DNA from: Piscicola geometra
Taxonomy: Eukaryota; Annelida; Clitellata; Hirudinida; Piscicolidae
Reading direction: 5' to 3'
Assembly: GCA_943735955.1 (NCBI GenBank)
Contig: OX030970.1
Coordinates: 1,346,684-1,410,683 of the forward strand
Length of the DNA stretch: 64,000 nucleotides
Both the position numbers and the translations under genes were made by a program. Shown piece after piece: positions 27,576-53,060 of the stretch. Under the pieces are notes generated by a model, which saw nothing but the letters and a program-made list of their open reading frames with translations, ran no database searches and was not told the DNA's origin. The number at the start of each line of letters is the position of its first letter. Position 1 is the first letter of the stretch.

Positions 27576-30500
27576 ACCGACTACCAAATATTATTCCTGT
27601 GTTAAATCCTACCATTAATTTCTTCATCTTTCAAATATTATCCTGTGTGTGTGTCTGAGGGTATGTGTGGGTTTGTGTCTATGTGTGTGTGAGTCTATGT
27701 GTATGTGTGTGTTGATGTGTTTGTCTTTGTGTGTTTGAATGTGTTTTTGTATTCATCTTAGTGTGTGTGAATGTTTTAGATAACTTTTTACAGCTAGAAG
27801 ATTGATAGAACAGTGTTTGACAGGGTTTTTTAATTCCACTCCACCATAAGACCACTGCAGTTATTAAGAAATATCTTAGCTTTTCAGTTTTCAAAAAGTT
27901 TGTTATGTTTTTTTATTTTTTCAGTTTCTCATTTCATATTCTCAATTTGCAAAACTGCTTTTCATTTTATTTTGTCATTTTAATAATTTTTCACTTCCCA
28001 AATTCAATTAGTTTTTATCCCATTTTTGGAATTTTTAAATAATGATTTTCCTAAAATTACATATCAAATGAAAAATAAATAAATAAAGATATTCATTAAT
28101 TTTTTTAATGTATCTTTTTTCATCAGTACTGCCAATAGTAGTTCTACAAAAATTGTACAACACCAAATTTTTTCTGAAAAAAATAATTTCACTACAACGC
28201 TCATTTATTTCGAGATATATATATATATATATTGATTCTATAGCGTTTGATTTGATGCTTGTAAGGAGGTTTATATAGCGCTAAGTGTACAAGCGATTTC
28301 ATGCTTCGAGGGTGCTGTATAAACTAAGAGATATTACTTTTTTAATAAGATATGCATTCCTTTGTGAGCTGCCTCATTGTTCATCGTTTCGACGTTTTTT
28401 TGTTGTTGATGGAAACACATGAAGACACATAAACAACACGTGAACGCACATAAAAATAACGCATACATACAAAAACACAAACACACAAATACACACACAA
28501 ATACACACACAAATACACACACACACACATACACAGAATCATAAGTGCACGTCTCCTAAAGTATGAAAGTGTTAATGAAAAATGAGAGGCGAGTCAACTC
28601 TCCGACTCCAATATAGTCCGATAGACCGTCTCTTTGTCTGTCTTTTTGTACGTCTCTTTGTACGTCTCTAAGTCTGTCTCTGACGTTTTCTGACTGTTTC
28701 TTTGTCAGTTTTTGTCTGTTAGTCTTTGAATGTTTTTTGTCCATTTGTTAATAAGTTTTATTCATTTTAAAATAATTTGCTAAGTGAGTTTTTATCTTCG
28801 TTTTGTCCGTTAAAAATTGTCTGTTGTTTTTTTCACTTGATTTTTATTGATCTGAGTTTTGAAATCATTTTTTCCAACTTTCTTTGGTAATTTTTTTCTC
28901 TTTGTTTTTTTCCTGAATTATTCACTATTTTTATTTTTTTTGTTTTGTACGATTTTTTTTAATTTATAAAGCTTTTCATTTTTCATGCTTTCAAGTCATT
29001 TTCATTTTACGGCAGTTTTTATGATTTCCAGTTTTTCTCTTATTAAATCAATTTGCCCACTCCATCTGTACATTACCATGACTTTTGTACATGAATTCTA
29101 TTTACAAATAACAGCGAAAAAAAAGTCTGGGGGAAAGTTAAATAAAAAAACGATAAATAAGTCAGCTATAAAAACAAAACATTTTTAAAAACATTTTTCA
29201 TAATTTTTATTATTAATTTTTTCATAAAGTTGCTTTTAATTCTTTTTCCGTTTGATTTAACCAAACATATTGGGCCATACATCTTTCTAATTTCACTATT
29301 GTAACTTATTTTTTTCTATTCTACTCTTTTTCCATATATTATTTTCATTAATGTTTTTCTGAGATAATGCTAAATTAAAAAAACTATAAGTTTTAAAAAA
29401 AACAGAACATTCATTCTGAAAAACTTATCCAATTTTCTTGCCTTAATTTTGTATTGATTTTTCGTATAAATGTTTTTTTTAATCTAAACTTTAAAATCAT
29501 ATTATTTCTATTGCCTAAGTCGTATAAGTTTTAATTTAAAAATTCTTTTTCTAATAATTTTCACTATATATTCATCATTTGCGTTCCATTAAAGAATTCA
29601 TAAAAGTTCTTGTTTTTATTAATAACTTCAAAATCCCCCCCACCCCACCATTGCAGTTTTGTACAAGCGAGTAATTTTGCTTGTATTCAGGTCATTGCTT
29701 GAGTAAGTCAATTCAGTTTTTCTTCGTGAAAATTTTTTAATTAAATTTTTATATAAATATCATTATGAACCATTGTCTTTTTAAAAAATCTTTTTCTGTG
29801 GTTCTTTCTGGGTTTTTTATTATATTTAAGTTTTTTAAATGATTTCAAAAGTTTTTTGTCTTGAAAGTTTTGGAAAAGGGAAAATTGTATTTTTCTGTAT
29901 AATAGTAAAATACTAATAGTAATATTGATGGTTAAAATACTCATAGAAGTACTCGAAATAGTATTTCAACTGCGTCTACATTAGAAGCAATTTGTGGTCA
30001 TCCAAAAAACTTCTTGCCTTTAATCTTAAACGCTTATGTCTCAAAAACTTTTTCTCCATTTTTATTTATCACACGTACCTAAAATAGCTTTAATAATAAT
30101 TTTTTACACATCTCTGTAATTATTAAAAATTATTTTTAAAATATTAAAAATCTTATATTAAATTCACCTTTTTGTGTGTGTAAATCATTATGTTAAATTA
30201 GAAGTTATATGTGAATTTTGGAATTTTTATAGATGAATGCTTAGGAAATTCTCTTGCAGATTTCAATTTTAAAAAACGAATTCAAGTGTGAACGTAAGTA
30301 TGAACACATGATGGAGTAAATGAGATAAATGGACGGATAAGAGTAAAAATGAATAAGTAAGAATTAGTGAAGGAAAGTGTGAAAAATATAAAAGCAGATG
30401 GTTGGGATAAATGGGTGGAAGATGATGAGTTGTAAAAAGATAGAAAATTAGAAAAAGTGAGAAAAAGAAAAAGAAAAAAAAGAGGGAAGAGGTGAATTAT

Positions 30501-30617
30501 AAATTATGATATTCCAGGGCTGATAGAATTTATTAGAGGTGGCGGCAGTATGCAAATGAGGCTGATGATGAATAAGATGATTAAAGTATGCCGGACCGAG
30601 TCAACGTCGGGTTACAC
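27576..30617. other. AT-rich non-coding DNA
   Basis: Three kilobases of mostly A/T-rich sequence. It holds a TG-rich patch at about 27,640-27,770, CA at 28,440-28,532, and a GTCTCTTTGTCTGTC-type patch at 28,615-28,740. A less AT-rich stretch at about 30,515-30,617 contains an ATGCAAAT octamer at 30,552. No gene seen. Confidence 0.6.
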
Positions 30618-31365
<748 letters not shown>

Positions 31366-32215
31366 TCAAATGTTTGAGTTATAGGATTCTAAAATTCGAT
31401 GATTCCTAGAAATGACGAATGAAAATAAAATTAAATTCAGTGTCCGTGCAGAAAAAACTTCAGGCATATGAGAAACCATTTTTGATTAATTGATTTAAAG
31501 GAAAAATAAAAACTTTTTGCGCGCTAAAAACAAAGTTTTAAATCTTGCGCTAGACACATTTTAGTTTTTTCGTTTGCGTATCAAAACGGTGGTTTTTAAA
31601 ATGTCAAATTTTGAAATTGACGGAATGTTTTTCAAAATTAAAGTCGCTTTAAATTTTAGAGTAAAAAAAGTGCACAATATTTTTTTCAAAATATATACTT
31701 TAATATTTTAATGTACATTTCTAATGAATCTCATTGTACATTTGGAAAATGTTTCTTCCATTTTAAAATCTTTCTTCCAATTTTACTAAGTAAATTACTT
31801 TAAAATATCGTGAATTATAGCGAAAAACTTTTAAATCACGTTTAAAAGACTTTAAATTAAATTAAAAATTACAATTAAATTTAAAACACTTTTAATTAAA
31901 CATAATTCAAATGAATATGATATAAACTATTGTAAATAATAGCTTGAACGACTTTGCTTCCCGGACGTATATCCCAGAACGAAGGAAAATAGCATAGTAT
32001 GATAAAATAAGTTGGAATTTAAATTTATGGACCAGCGTCATCTTCTGCAGTTGTGGGTGAGGGAGTAAGAGGAGAAGGGTGAGGTGAGAGGGGTAAATGA
32101 AAGGATGAGGTAAAGGGGGTTAGATGAGAGAGGGATAGTGAAGGGGTTAGGGCTGTTGGAGTTGATTAGAAGGTAAGTGGTCAAAAATTATTTAAAAAAC
32201 ACAGACCCTACGCAA
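31366..32215. other. AT-rich non-coding DNA
   Basis: A/T-rich, with a G/A-rich patch at 32,050-32,150. No gene seen. Confidence 0.65.
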
Positions 32216-32320
32216 ATGAACACAGACACACACATACACACACAAACACAAACACACACACACATACACACACACATACAAATACACACACACACAGACA
32301 CATACACACACACACAGCAT
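32216..32320. repeat. (CA)n array, imperfect
   Basis: CA with ATAC and AGAC interruptions, about 100 bp. Confidence 0.85.
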
Positions 32321-33065
32321 CGGCTCTCGGGTAATGAAGGTGGGGAGGTTACTTCTTATTGATAGTTTCTTTTCAGCGAGTTTGCTTGGGTTTTTTGGCT
32401 TTTAAATTAAGAATTATAATCTGAATATGCTTTTTAAGCTTTCAAAATAGGAAAAGAAAGAAAATGGGAATTGTACTTCTGCTATTAAGCTGATACTATT
32501 TTTTTTATTGCCACTACAACTTAGAGTACTACAGTTTCAAATAAGAAGAAAAATAAACATTTAACTTTTTTTTAAATACTTTCCAACCATTTTTTTTACA
32601 TAAAAAAATATTTAATGTTTAAAGTCTTTAACACAAATAAATCTTTATAATAAAAAATATTGAATTTTCACGTCGCCGAACCTTAGGTCAATACATGTGT
32701 CTTTCACTGGACTTAGAAACTGCGAGGAATTAGACTTATTTCGTGAAACTTATTCGACCCTTGAACGTTTTCATTGTAATTCTAAGATCTGTATATTTCA
32801 AAATTAACCAAGAAAAGTTTTTTGTATTTTGTTTTTTTTCCACAATTTTTCAGTATTTTTTTTCTCCATATTATATCATGTTGTTTTTCCCATTTTTTTT
32901 AACGTTCATAAACTGTTTTTATAATTCCCGAATAAACAAGCAATTCATCGATATTATTTTCCATTTTAAAACTGTCATTTTATTTGGCAACTCTCTTATA
33001 AGAACTTTCCTAATGTTCTTTATTGAGTCATGACGGCACTACCAACCTCAAAACCCTCACACACT
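32321..33065. other. AT-rich non-coding DNA
   Basis: A/T-rich. A T-rich 96-codon frame at 32,743-33,033 is Phe/Ile-rich low complexity and is not called. Confidence 0.6.
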
Positions 33066-33222
33066 CACTATCATCATCATCATCTTCATCATCATAATCA
33101 TCATAATCATCATCATCATCTTCATCATTATCGTCACCTTCTTCATCATCATCATCATCTACTACTACTACTATTATTACAACAACTACTACTGCCACTA
33201 CTACTACCACAACAACAAAGCA
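33066..33222. repeat. Compound (ATC)n-(CTA)n array
   Basis: ATC units to about 33,158, then CTA units with ACAACA interruptions. Confidence 0.9.
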
Positions 33223-33639
33223 GTCAGGAGAAAGCAAAGTATTATTAATGAATAGGACGATGCATAAATTGCTTATTACTCCCCCAGGAATTCACCCTCT
33301 CTTTCTCATCCCCACATCTCTCTTTCTATGCTTCTTTCTCTCTCTTTTCCTATTTTTCTCTTCGAATTCATCTATAAATATCTATTTAGGTATATAGATG
33401 AAGAATGGGGACAAAGAAACATAACAATATAAGTACCGAAATTTTCATATTTTTGTTTTTTATTTGAAGGTAGCTTCATCTATTTTAAAAGTGCATGCAA
33501 AATAGTAAAAAGTGACGTTGTCTTGGTGTCAGCTTCATTTGAACTATAAATTGTAAACTATTAAAAAAAATTATTAAACAATTTTAAATTGAAATTAAGA
33601 TTTTTAATTCAAAAATAATTTTTTAACAATTTAGACTTT

Positions 33640-33870
33640 TGTTCATGGCAGAGAAACGGCAAGAAAATTAATCAAAGCGCTTAATCAAAGCGAAACTTTG
33701 TGGATTCAACGAATGGAACCTAGGCATAAATCATAGAAGCTCTTTGGCAAAAAATGCATGAGTAGCGGCAGTTTGGCACACCACGGTGAACAGCCACAGT
33801 TTCATTGGAGGCACTGAAATAATACAATACGACGACGAGTATTATTAACGTGGCGTGAAAACTAACCATT
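33640..33870. promoter_or_regulatory. Candidate regulatory island with TCF/LEF-like cluster
   Basis: About 230 bp of higher complexity within AT-rich non-coding DNA. The 12-mer TTAATCAAAGCG occurs at 33,668-33,679 and 33,681-33,692, followed by AAACTTTG at 33,693-33,700. TCAAAG is the core bound by TCF/LEF HMG proteins, so three cores lie within 33 bp, the last in opposite orientation. Enhancer function is inferred. The flanks 33,223-33,640 and 33,870-34,060 are AT-rich and empty. Confidence 0.35.
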
Positions 33871-34064
33871 CGAAGAAATTATCAATGATATTTCCTCCTT
33901 TCACGTTTTTCATTGATTAAAAGCTGCTTATTTTTTACCGTATTTCAAATGTGACGGGCGTATATAGGTTTTTTATTACAAATCTCCAGACACTAAATAT
34001 ACACTGGTCTCTGAAAATGTTATAAAACCTGGAATACACAGCTAGTAATTTTACTTTTTTCCCT

Positions 34065-34360
34065 CATCATCATTATCATCACCACCACCATCACCATTAT
34101 CATCATCACCATCATCATTATCATCATCATCATCAATAATGAAGGCTTCACACGCAGAAGCTTCAATGATTTTGCGACACATAATCGAATATTCAAATTT
34201 AACTCCTCTCATCTTTGCATATCTAATGCCATCATCATCTGGACCATCATCATCTGGACCATCATCATCATCACCGACATCATCACCATCATCATCTTCA
34301 TCATCACCATCATCATCATCGTCGTCAACATCTTCTTCTTCTTCATCATCTCATTTGTTA
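34065..34360. repeat. Two (ATC)n arrays
   Basis: ATC-rich at 34,066-34,136 and 34,228-34,353, with a unique 90-bp insert between. The second has GGACCATCATCATCT repeats. Confidence 0.88.
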
Positions 34361-35187
34361 TATTATTATGGGTTTTCCAACGTATTTTATTCTGTGTCAT
34401 TATATTGATTGTATTGATTCTTAAAACTTGTTTGTTCCACATTCTTTCACCATTGGTTTTATTCATTGTTTCAGCTAATGTGGATAAAAATTATTTATCT
34501 TTGCATTGAACCTCTCTTTTATTCTTCTATGTTCTATTTCTGACCACAATTTCCACCACACACCATCATGACTCTACTACAGTCATTTAAAAAAGTGTGT
34601 TTCAAACCTATATTTATAAATTTTCATCAATTTTTTTGGAACTTCTATTTATCACGTTTCCCCAATTTATGATGCGTGAAGATGCTTTTTTTTGGCGTTT
34701 GTTTGGGTGAAGGAGAGTTGGAAGGGTTTCAGTGGAAAGAAAAATTTTAAAAAAATAATTAAAAAATTCTTTAAACAGATTTGTAAATAAAAACGAGCAG
34801 GAATGAAATAGTAAATAATACAAATAATTTTTCCTGAAGAATGGTATGATAAAAAAAAGTGTTTTTTAGGACAAATAAGTTGTTCAGATAGATGTGGTCT
34901 GAAGAGAGAAAAAAGATGAAAATGGATTTATGGATGGGTGAGTGGATGTGTGAAAGGTCGTGTGCGCATGGTTGCTTATGTGTGCTCGTGAACTCTTCTT
35001 TATTTATGCACGTACGTGTGTGTCACAACAACACACTCGTGACTTTATATCGATGACGTCATTTTTTGACGGATGTAATCTTATAGCGCTTACTTTTAAC
35101 GCTTTTCAAGTTATTTGTATCGCTTAACTAAAAGCTGTTAAATTTTTTTTATTAAATTTTTTTTTCAAAACACATGGACATGAAAAA
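34361..35187. other. AT-rich non-coding DNA
   Basis: A/T-rich, with a slightly richer patch at about 34,960-35,075. No gene seen. Confidence 0.6.
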
Positions 35188-35376
<189 letters not shown>

Positions 35377-35965
35377 ATTTGTGGCCAATCGAAAAATCCC
35401 GTCCAAGCGTTAATTAAGTCCTGATGTCACCAGCATATATATGTGTTTGTGTTTGTGTGCGTGTACGTGTTTGTGTGCGTGTGCGTGTATGTGTTTGTAC
35501 TTGTATGGGTTTTGTGCGTGTATATTTGCTAGTATGTGTTTGTGTATGTGTGCATGACACTTTCTATGCCTATATATATCCATACGTGTACGTGTGCATG
35601 TGTTTCTATCTTTGAATCTTTTCATGTGGATGTGTGGAATGTGGGAGGAGGTGTGTCAACGGTTGCATGCTTTTAATAGCTTCATGGTTTTTGTATGTGA
35701 TTTTTTCAAATACTTATCTTTTTTAATGAATGTACTAGTTTTTGAATTTGCATATGTTTGTGTGTATGGATGTGTGAATATGTGTGTGTCAGGATGTGTG
35801 CATGTATGTGTGCGTATATATGGATGTGTGCATGTGTGCGTGCATGGGCACTTGGGATTCGGGACGGATTTTTGAATGCCAATCCGGACAGCACTGGCGA
35901 ATGGGAGGGAAGCAGAAAAGCTGCGAGAGAATTATGACTGCGTATGACATACTCTTGTTTATGTC
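35377..35965. other. TG-rich degenerate DNA and a small island
   Basis: Scattered GTGTGTTTGTGTGCGT words to about 35,850, then a unique even-composition block at 35,855-35,950. No gene recognised. Confidence 0.5.
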
Positions 35966-36190
<225 letters not shown>

Positions 36191-36460
36191 TTTTTTGTGT
36201 CTGTTTTCATATGAGGGTGTGTATATGAAACAAATTGTATTTGTATGTTAATGTGTGGAACTGTTAAATATTCATTCTTTTGGAAATAGAGCTGGAAAAC
36301 GTTTGGTCTTTTTGGAAGGAGGGGGAGAAAAACGTTGATATTTAAACTGTAACTAGAATGTTTGTGGATGTGAATGGATGTGTATTTAAGAGGAAGAATG
36401 TATGGATGAGTGCTTTCTTTGTGTTTGTGTGTATATGTGTGTGTGATGGATGTGGAATTG

Positions 36461-36528
36461 GTGTGGGACAAATGTGGCATGGGTGTGGGACAAATGTGGC
36501 ATGGGTGTGGGACAAATGTGGCATGGGT
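36461..36528. repeat. 22-bp minisatellite, three copies
   Basis: The unit GTGTGGGACAAATGTGGCAT plus GG is repeated three times with no differences (starts 36,461, 36,483, 36,505). Confidence 0.9.
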
Positions 36529-36560
36529 GCGGAAGGATGTGGGATGAGTACCGAATAGGT

Positions 36561-38521
36561 GGGAAATGGGCAGAACAAATGTATGCTTGCGTGAATATGT
36601 TTTTTTCAAACTTCTAAAAAAATCTTTTTTTTTAATTTTCACCCAAAAAAATCCGAAAATTTTTGTAAGTTTTTGTGTCATTTAACAGCTTTTTTGGATA
36701 AATGCAAAATCATTCCTTTTTTCGCCCTTTTTTACTTTTTTATTATAATTATTTCATTTCTAGATCCATACATTTTTTATATTTATTTCTATTTTTCTAA
36801 TTTGATTTTTCTAATTTCAAAGATTTATTTTTTTTCTGATAACGCTCTTAGTTTTCCACACTCTTTTTTCTATTTTTTTATTTTCAAATGACATTCTAAA
36901 AAAATAATTTGTAAATAATTTTTTTATCTCTTGATTTTTTGAAATAGAAGAACTTTGTTACAGATTGTGCTGTTAATAAATAAATAAAAATTTCACGTTT
37001 GGTAGGAAAATAACAATACTAAGGCACAACCACAGAAAAAAATGATACCAAAATCGCATATTGAAAACCGATTTATACAAATTAAAAAACATACAACACA
37101 AAACATAAAATGCAAACCCATAATCAAAAAAACTGACACACAAGTAATACAAAAAACACATAAACACACAAAGACAAACAAACACATAAACAATACAAAC
37201 AAAAAAGCAAATCAAAGACAAACAAATAAACAACACAAACACATAAACAATACAAACAAACACATAAACAATACAAAGACAACATCTTGCGTCTACGACT
37301 CGGCTTTTCTAATTGACCAATCCTGCAGCCTCCCATGTGACCACTCGCCAAAGATCATAAATAAGCATCCATTTTTGATCTCGCATTTATCGCTCGCTTT
37401 CTATTTGTATCTTTGATTGTCTTTTTATTTATTTCTTTGTTTTTTCCTCGCAGAAGCTTTAACAGTTTTTTATTTCTAATTAAAAATATAATTTAAGCGA
37501 TTTTGTTTTCATTTATTTACAGTGTTTATAAATCATTTTTTTGCAATTTCATTTTCTGAAAAAACCTTGTTTTCATGTTTTTTTTCACATTTTTTAAGCT
37601 TATTTTTTTGAGTTTGCAGTTGTATCAGATTGCATTATTTTAATCTTTTATTTATGATTCTTTTCTTACCTTTCATTTTTCTTTCTATCTCCAAAACAAA
37701 CTCTTTTTAGTTTATACATTTTTTTTTGGGAGCAAAACTGAATTAGTGCAAAAAAACTAAAAGTTTTTTTCAAAACTTACGGTACATTCCTATATATTTC
37801 ATACATAATTTGCCGCCACAACTCAATTTCAACAGAATAACGTTGCTACTAATTTTTCTATAATACCCACAAAATAGTTTTAAATCGAAAAAAAATTCAA
37901 TTTTTCATTTATATGAAAAAATCGATTTTTTCAACTAAAAGAATTATTGAAAAAATTATTAACCAAAAACGAAAAATTAGTTTTTAGTGCTATGGAACTT
38001 TGAAAGTTAAAAAATCTTTAACTTAAAATAAATATTTTAATCCCAAACTGAGTTTAAAAAAGCCGATTAATATTTGAAGTTAATCGTTAAACTTTTATTT
38101 GTTCGATACGGGGTAAGCTCTTATAACCGATAATCTTTGTACTCTACGTATGTCTTGAGTACTTTTTGTAATACCACATGCATATGATGATAAAGTGACA
38201 TTTGAATGCTTTTTTGCAATGATTAAATAATTCAAAAAAATAATTTGAATAATAAAAAAATGTTTTTATTTCATTTTAAAGTAATTAATGGAGTATACGT
38301 GAGTTTTAGATTTAAATTTTAATAATAAAAAGATTGTTTAAATATAACTTAAATAATATTACTAAAATAAATCAAGTTTTAATTAAAAATTTTAAATAAT
38401 TAATTTGATAAAATTTCAAGTCTAAGAACCGTCGTAAGGATTGTCTGAATGGGAGTTTTGTGATAAGAGCTTATGCGGTAGTGAAGATAGATAAGGAATC
38501 CCTGAGGAGTACTCCTGAAAG
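36561..38521. other. AT-rich non-coding DNA
   Basis: A/T-rich. An ACATAAACAATACAAACA-type degenerate repeat lies at 37,120-37,282 and a unique island at about 37,285-37,405. No gene seen. Confidence 0.6.
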
Positions 38522-38850
38522 TTGGTGTGTGTGTGTGTATGTGTGTGTGTGTGTATGTGTGTGTGTGTGTATGTGTGCGTGTGTACGTGTGCTTCTGTAC
38601 GTGTGCGTGCTCTTTTTTATTATTTTTATCATTCGTTTTTCCATCCCCCATCCTCCACACACACTTTCACACCAACACACAATGCCACCCATATTCCACA
38701 CTGCAAAACTACAAATTTTCAACCCTCTACTTTTCTCCCAACCTTTCAACCCCCTTCTTCTTTCCCAACCTTTTAACCACCTCCCAGCATCTTCCATGGG
38801 ATGCAATCTTTCAACCACCCCCCTCCACCACCATCTCAAGATGCATTGAG
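38522..38850. repeat. (TG)n array followed by C-rich degenerate tract
   Basis: TG with TATG interruptions to about 38,605, then C/A/T-rich sequence with CAACCTTTCAACC-type words. Confidence 0.7.
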
Positions 38851-40128
38851 CAGGCACCAACTGATAATTAGAGCCTTAATAATAGACCAGCCCTTTGAAG
38901 GAGTCTGGGCTAATAAGATTGCGTGTCTCAAAGAAATGAAAGGTGTGAGGTGAATGCATGCTGAATTTATTCTGGATTTTTGAATAAAGGTTAATTTGGT
39001 AGTAGAGATTTTTTTTTAAATGACTTCGAAACATTTTTTCTATTCATTAAAATCTTTAATCGGGGGCTTTTCATCACTGAGAAAAACCACTCACTAAACT
39101 ACTCCCCAGAAACAAAAAATATCTCCCCTTTTTAACCCAAACCGACCAAAGCCATGTTCAACCCAAACCGACCAAATCCATCCGTTCAAAAATCGCAGCA
39201 CAAACCAAAGGTTCGAGGCCTTAACAAAGACATTTTCCCGTGGGAATTCCACACACTCCTTCAAACTTACTTCTGCATTGATCAAATGCATTATTCTTTG
39301 TGGTAACACAATCACACAAAAAGAATTTGTGTTTATTTATGTTTTTAAGCAATTTTGTTATTTTCCAAATTTATTTGTTGTTCTTGTTTTTATATTTTTT
39401 CATAGGTTTTTGTTTTTCCGTTATTTTGTCAAATGTTTTTGTTTAATTGGAAAAATAATTGCTTTCAAAAAGAATTTAATTTTTGGACGATTTATTTCAT
39501 ATATTTTCATAGCGTGGTTGAATCTATAAACCCCTTCAAATTTCTCATTTAAAAGTAGTTTTTTTAATTCAGTTTTTCGTTATTTAACTTTATAATTATT
39601 ATTTACTAGTTCAATTAAAAATGGTAAAATATGAGTTATGAACAATATAAAACTTGATGTATGAAAAAATGCATAAATTTGTTTTTTTCGAAAGATGGTA
39701 CACACAACTGTTTTTTTCTCGCATAAAAATTAGTTAAGACCGATTTTATGTTATAAATTTCTAAATTATTGTTTTTTTCTTTATTTCAAAAGTTCAAATG
39801 ATAAAAGTCTAGATGAGAGAAAATTTATTAGAGAAAATAATTCAATCGTTCACGAAATGCATGGACAAACAAAACTAGCAGCAACCTAAGTACTCCGAAA
39901 ACTCAAAATTATTTAACTTTTTTGGATCAAATAGAATTATTAATTAATTATAAAAACGCATTAATTGGTTTAAACTTCAAGCCACTCATTAAATCAATAA
40001 TGGTTTGCTGACAACATAAGAAAGATGTTTGCAGAATGAAAAGCTATGCATACCTATCTTTTTAATCACAATTTTTATCATTTATTTTATATTATTAATA
40101 ATACTGGATTAATAACTTCAGTTTGAAG
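38851..40128. other. Non-coding; small island then AT-rich
   Basis: An island at 38,851-38,935 with TAATTAG and CTTTGAAG words. Then a block at 39,120-39,300 holding a direct repeat of ACCCAAACCGACCAAA (about 39,136 and 39,162), then A/T-rich DNA. No gene supported. Confidence 0.5.
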
Positions 40129-40372
40129 TCTACTTCATCATTTCTACTATCACTATCACTACTATCTTCACCAGCTTCTACATTATAATCATCATCACCA
40201 TGAAACAAAATTAAATATTTTATCATTATCATCATAATCATCAATATGTTATCTTGATCATCATAAACATCATGATTCAGTTACTATCATCATCTTCTTC
40301 ATCATTTTCGCCATCATCATCATCTTCGTCATCATCACCATCTTCGTCATCATCATCATTATCCTCTTTTAT
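40129..40372. repeat. (ATC)n array, imperfect
   Basis: ATC/TTC/ATAATC units with unique inserts, purest at 40,310-40,365. Confidence 0.8.
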
Positions 40373-41020
40373 CGTAACCTATGAATATTTATAACTTACC
40401 CTGTACGCTTACTAGCTCAAATGCAAAAGAAACAAAATTTTAAATAAATGAATAAATAAAAATATTATATATAAATAAACGAATAAAATAGTTTAGAAAA
40501 TTATATTCAATTAATAACTACTGAATTAAACATATAATCTGCTTCTACAATAAAGCTTCCAAACGCGAAAATTTCAAACTTCAAATTCGGGACAACTTAC
40601 CAAACTATTTATATGTTAATTTATATAATAACTACAAAAACCTGTGAATTATTTGAAAGCTAATAAAAGATAGGTTCTACTGCCTAGCATCTTAAATAAA
40701 CTATTAAAAAGCTTTATATAAATTTATTAGATTAATTAAATGAATGAATGATTGATTGAATGATTGGATGATTGATTGATTGATTGTTGATAAACTATCA
40801 CACATTACTAGGTTTGGATTTTATATTATAGCTCATGGAAGCAGGGAAAAGAAGAAGAAAAAGTAGTAAAAGTTTTTAAAATTTATGTTCGAATCGGTAA
40901 TTTTGAAGTTTGTTTGTTGGTTTAGGAATCATTTAATAAATTAAACCAATTTAAAATTTCAAATACTAAAACTAAAAAACCATTTTAATATTTCATAACT
41001 ATTTTTTAAAATACTAATAC
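40373..41020. other. AT-rich non-coding DNA
   Basis: A/T-rich. A short (TGAT)n patch lies at about 40,743-40,792. No gene seen; this is the 3' flank of the paramyosin-like gene. Confidence 0.6.
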
Positions 41021-41023
41021 TAC

Positions 41024-41029
41024 TTTATT
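41024..41029 (-). terminator. Candidate polyadenylation signal, paramyosin-like gene
   Basis: TTTATT on the plus strand reads AATAAA on the coding strand, about 107 bases past the stop codon, a usual distance for a short 3' UTR. Confidence 0.45.
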
Positions 41030-41135
41030 TTGACTTCAAAAAGCCACCCAAATCCCTTCTTCCACACCTCCCTTCCTCTTTACAACAGCCAAAAAAACAC
41101 CACCACAGAGCAGCGTTCTCATCCCTAAAAAGCGT

Positions 41136-51812
<10,677 letters not shown>

Positions 51813-52219
51813 TTTGGAAAACTAGTTTTTGTTTTTGGGTGGTTGTTGAATGCTTGTAGGTAAATCAGTGGGAGAGAGGGTATTGAGTGATTTTGAAGCT
51901 AGAAAAAAGCGTTCTTGAAACACTTTTGATTGATTGTGGACGGATTGGCGGTGATTGGTGTGATTGGAGGAAAAATAGGTGATAAAACTTTAAATGGTGA
52001 ATTTTCTAAATCTTAGAAAAACAAAAAAAAATTAATTTTGCAATTTTTTTCTTATAACTAACAAATTTTTCTTTCTATTATTAGCAAATCCATAAAAATA
52101 TATAAAAATTTAACTTTAATTTTTTAATTTTTTAATGTTTTAAGCTTAAAATAATTATGAATAATAATCTTATTATTAACAATAATAATATTATTGATAT
52201 TTTCATAAAATTTAATAAC

Positions 52220-52420
52220 TTACATTTTGTGTGGTATCACAAGAAACTGATAAGACAAGTTAATTCTTCCAAAAAACTTCGGCTAAATGTAGATAGTATA
52301 CCTACAGAGCAATAATCTTAGATGCTTGGGTATTTAATACCTTCCACTTGTATTCAGTTAGGTTTCAGGGTGGGTATTAACTAGGCGGTTAGCTTAATAC
52401 TCAATGAATACTAGCAAGTA
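52220..52420 (-). promoter_or_regulatory. Candidate promoter and untranslated first exon, paramyosin-like gene
   Basis: On the minus strand, GGTATTAAATACC (about 52,333-52,345) resembles a TATA element. Downstream lies AAAATGTAAGT, a strong donor near 52,233, and an acceptor-like CTAG occurs 12 bases before the start codon. A non-coding first exon spliced to exon 1 is plausible. There is no transcript evidence. Confidence 0.25.
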
Positions 52421-53060
52421 CACCCCAAGCACTCTTAATTTCGAAAGAAGAAAGAATACTAGTCATGGATCGGAAGAGTTTCATACATTTGGAAGTTTAT
52501 GTGTGCATCTTTGTATATCTATGTGTGTATTGTATCTTGTAATACAATTTACATACATACTGTGTATATCTTTTGCTTTCAGTATCCAGGTTTGTATGTT
52601 TAATGTACTTTTTATAGACAACTAAAAGAGTATAACCTTCATTAACTGCTGTAAAAAAATTGTTTTAAAAAAATTAATATTTTTTTCATAAATGGACTGA
52701 AGATAGTTATATTAATTTTTTTCAAATAAAAAAGGCTCTTAAAACATAGCGATACATAAAATTGATAAATATCGAATAATTAAATAATTTGATCAATTTC
52801 ATTTAACAACAGTTTTAAAGTTCTATTGTTTACACTAGTTACGCTTGCTTAATTTAAAATTAAGTATTTTAATTAATTAAAATTTAAAAAAAGTTATACA
52901 TTGAAGTTTCAACTCCTTCAGAAGCTTTTTTCTGAACCGGGCGGTGCCGAGTATTCATCTAACAAAATAAATTGTTTAAAAAATATCATAATTAGAAAAG
53001 AAAATACTAATTTAATAATATAAATAAATATTTATAAATTGTTCTTGATAAAACAAAAAA

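Noticed and set aside
39094..39315. 73-codon minus-strand ORF at a less AT-rich block, with GTAAGT nearby
   Set aside because: It contains a short direct repeat, has no family resemblance, and the donor-like site has no matching exon chain.
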